This document shows positions 15,274 to 15,917 of a DNA stretch of 15,917 bases, piece after piece. The position numbers and the translations under genes were made by a program. The notes under the pieces are model-generated. The model was given only the letters and a program-made list of their open reading frames with translations. It did no database searches and was not told the DNA's origin. Source of the DNA: Duodenibacillus sp964509205 (lineage in GTDB: Bacteria; Pseudomonadota; Gammaproteobacteria; Burkholderiales; Burkholderiaceae_F); assembly GCA_964509205.1 (NCBI GenBank), contig CAZDVW010000029.1, positions 1 to 15,917 on the forward strand, given 5' to 3'. Each line of letters begins with the position of its first letter. Position 1 is the first letter of the stretch.

Positions 15274-15660
15274 TTAGAACGTGAGCTTCAGAAGACCATC
15301 GTACAAAGCCCACTGCACGAGCTTATCAATGAAAAACAGGTAAATCGCAACAGCAACAGCAAACGCAGAAACCATTCCGGTCGTGTTGATTGTCTCGCGG
15401 CGTGTCGGCCAAACAACACGGCGCAACTCTTCATAGGAACTCCGCCCGTATGCGAAGAATCGTTTTCCCGACGGCGAGAAAGCAGCAATCAGGGCTCCAC
15501 CGACAAGGCCAGCCAACATTGCAATGACACGAACCGTTAAGGTTTCATCCGTCAGAAACGTGAATGCGAGGAGTCCGGCAATAGCCGCCAAAATTGCACT
15601 GAAAACAAGAATCTTGTCAAGCGTCGCATTCGGCGTTTTTTGAACGGTTTGTGTACTCAT
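15274..15660 (-). CDS. secE: Preprotein translocase subunit SecE
   Basis: A 128-residue inner-membrane protein that clamps SecY in the SecYEG channel. Three transmembrane segments are visible at about 17-36, 44-61 and 95-111, the three-helix form found in E. coli (127 residues). The conserved cytoplasmic amphipathic segment SSYEELRRVVWPTRRET (74-90) precedes the last helix. The ATG follows a run of A and only a weak GAGTAAG ribosome site. Just upstream lie a 10-bp palindrome (15673-15682) and two overlapping hairpins. The gene comes between tRNA-Trp and nusG, its usual position. Confidence 0.96.
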   Translation of the reverse strand: MSTQTVQKTPNATLDKILVFSAILAAIAGLLAFTFLTDETLTVRVIAMLAGLVGGALIAAFSPSGKRFFAYGRSSYEELRRVVWPTRRETINTTGMVSAFAVAVAIYLFFIDKLVQWALYDGLLKLTF

Positions 15661-15693
15661 TTTTTTCTTACTCTAGCGCTAGGAACTTCTTTT

Positions 15694-15731
15694 CTTCGCA
15701 AAAGGCGAAGCCGCGGACAGCGTTCGCGGCT
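15694..15731 (-). other. Two overlapping hairpins between tRNA-Trp and secE
   Basis: On the transcribed strand a 7-bp stem AGCCGCG/CGCGGCT (9-nt loop, 15709-15731) is followed directly by a 6-bp stem CTTCGC/GCGAAG (5-nt loop, 15694-15710). They share two bases, so they cannot both be complete at once. No T tract follows. They could separate the mature tRNA 3' end from the secE message by processing, or act as a weak attenuator. Confidence 0.45.
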
Positions 15732-15747
15732 TTCTCTCACTGTTTTT

Positions 15748-15823
15748 TGGCAGGGGCAGAAGGAATCGAACCCTCAACCTGCGGTTTTGGAAACCGCTGC
15801 TCTGCCAATTGAGCTATACCCCT
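15748..15823 (-). tRNA. trnW: tRNA-Trp (anticodon CCA)
   Basis: A 76-nt tRNA with encoded CCA at its 3' end (15748-15750) and discriminator G. The acceptor stem AGGGGTA pairs with TGCCCCT, with one T-G wobble. The D arm has AGCTCAATTGGCAGAGC, the anticodon stem-loop is GCGGT-TTCCAAA-ACCGC with CCA at 15788-15790, and the T arm has GGTTCGAATCC. A tRNA-Trp between tuf and secE is the usual arrangement in beta- and many other proteobacteria. It is probably cut from the tuf-secE transcript by RNase P and 3' nucleases. Confidence 0.97.
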
Positions 15824-15827
15824 GCAG

Positions 15828-15853
15828 GGTGTCTCCAATTACTCAGAGACACC
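15828..15853 (-). other. Hairpin between tuf and tRNA-Trp
   Basis: A perfect 8-bp stem GGTGTCTC/GAGACACC with a 10-nt loop lies 9 nt after the tuf stop and 4 nt before the tRNA 5' end. No T tract follows, so it is more likely a 3'-end stabiliser of the tuf message or a processing element beside the RNase P site than a terminator. Confidence 0.5.
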
Positions 15854-15862
15854 AAATCAAAT

Positions 15863-15917
15863 TTACTCTGTGATTTTAGCAACGACGCCGGCACCGACCG
15901 TGTGACCGCCTTCGCGA
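15863..15917 (-). CDS. tuf: Elongation factor Tu, C-terminal end (partial)
   Basis: The last 17 codons and stop of a gene entering from the right edge. The visible residues REGGHTVGAGVVAKITE are the C-terminus of EF-Tu, the GTPase that delivers aminoacyl-tRNA to the ribosome; the end of domain 3 is characteristically REGGxTVGAGVV. Its place directly before tRNA-Trp and secE supports this. The common residue after REGG is Arg, and here it is His, a minor variation. Whether the genome carries a second copy cannot be seen. Confidence 0.9.
   Translation of the reverse strand, partial: REGGHTVGAGVVAKITE

Noticed and set aside
15254..15313. Longer NusG start (20 extra codons)
   Set aside because: It would overlap the end of secE by about 40 nt, and the added residues resemble no NusG; the ATG at 15253 fits the gene spacing.
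1..15917. CRISPR arrays, insertion sequences, prophage or toxin-antitoxin genes
   Set aside because: No spaced direct repeats, transposase-like frames, terminal inverted repeats or small paired genes were found; the gene order is that of an ordinary chromosomal core region.

Overview
The window is almost entirely a minus-strand block of core gene-expression genes, followed downstream by an amino-acid ABC transporter and the start of an unrelated small operon. RpoB, RpoC, L1, L10, L11 and L7/L12 are clearly proteobacterial. RpoB is closest in my recall to Burkholderiales (for example DQTNP in the rifampicin region, with LVKEIRSLGIDIDL at the C-terminus). The gene order tuf - tRNA-Trp - secE - nusG - rplK - rplA - rplJ - rplL - rpoB - rpoC is the classical bacterial one. 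Base composition looks moderate, without the strong GC bias of Burkholderia. I infer a host-associated, moderate-GC member of Burkholderiales, possibly Sutterellaceae; the class is fairly sure and the family is a guess.

Layout in the direction of transcription (right to left): the last codons of tuf (EF-Tu); a hairpin; tRNA-Trp(CCA); two overlapping hairpins; secE; nusG with a long acidic N-terminal extension; a good promoter candidate; rplK-rplA (1-nt gap); a 363-nt spacer ending in what looks like an L10-type autoregulatory leader; rplJ-rplL; an intrinsic terminator/attenuator followed by a promoter candidate and a long structured rpoB leader; rpoB-rpoC (5-nt gap); a strong intrinsic terminator. 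Next come a periplasmic amino-acid binding protein, a spacer hairpin, its permease and its ATPase. The last part is a small cytidylyltransferase-like gene whose stop overlaps (ATGA) the start of a secreted or membrane protein running off the left edge.

Functionally, the right three quarters makes translation factors, the SecYEG subunit SecE, an elongation factor, the L1 stalk, the L7/L12 stalk and the catalytic core of RNA polymerase. The spacers carry the signals expected to set their ratios: a P-L11-like promoter, L10 feedback with a paired Shine-Dalgarno, and a partial terminator before rpoB. The ABC transporter forms its own unit after the rpoC terminator. No CRISPR, insertion sequence, prophage or toxin-antitoxin signal was seen, and all sizeable plus-strand ORFs are shadows of the minus-strand genes.

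I found no convincing wholly new multi-gene system. The points most worth a second look are a 17-residue insertion in RpoB at the fork-loop-1 position, a duplicated helical motif in an extended RpoC tail, the NusG N-terminal extension, the loss of the usual carboxylate-binding arginine in the transporter binding protein, and the cytidylyltransferase / YLDPGTGS-protein pair at the left edge.
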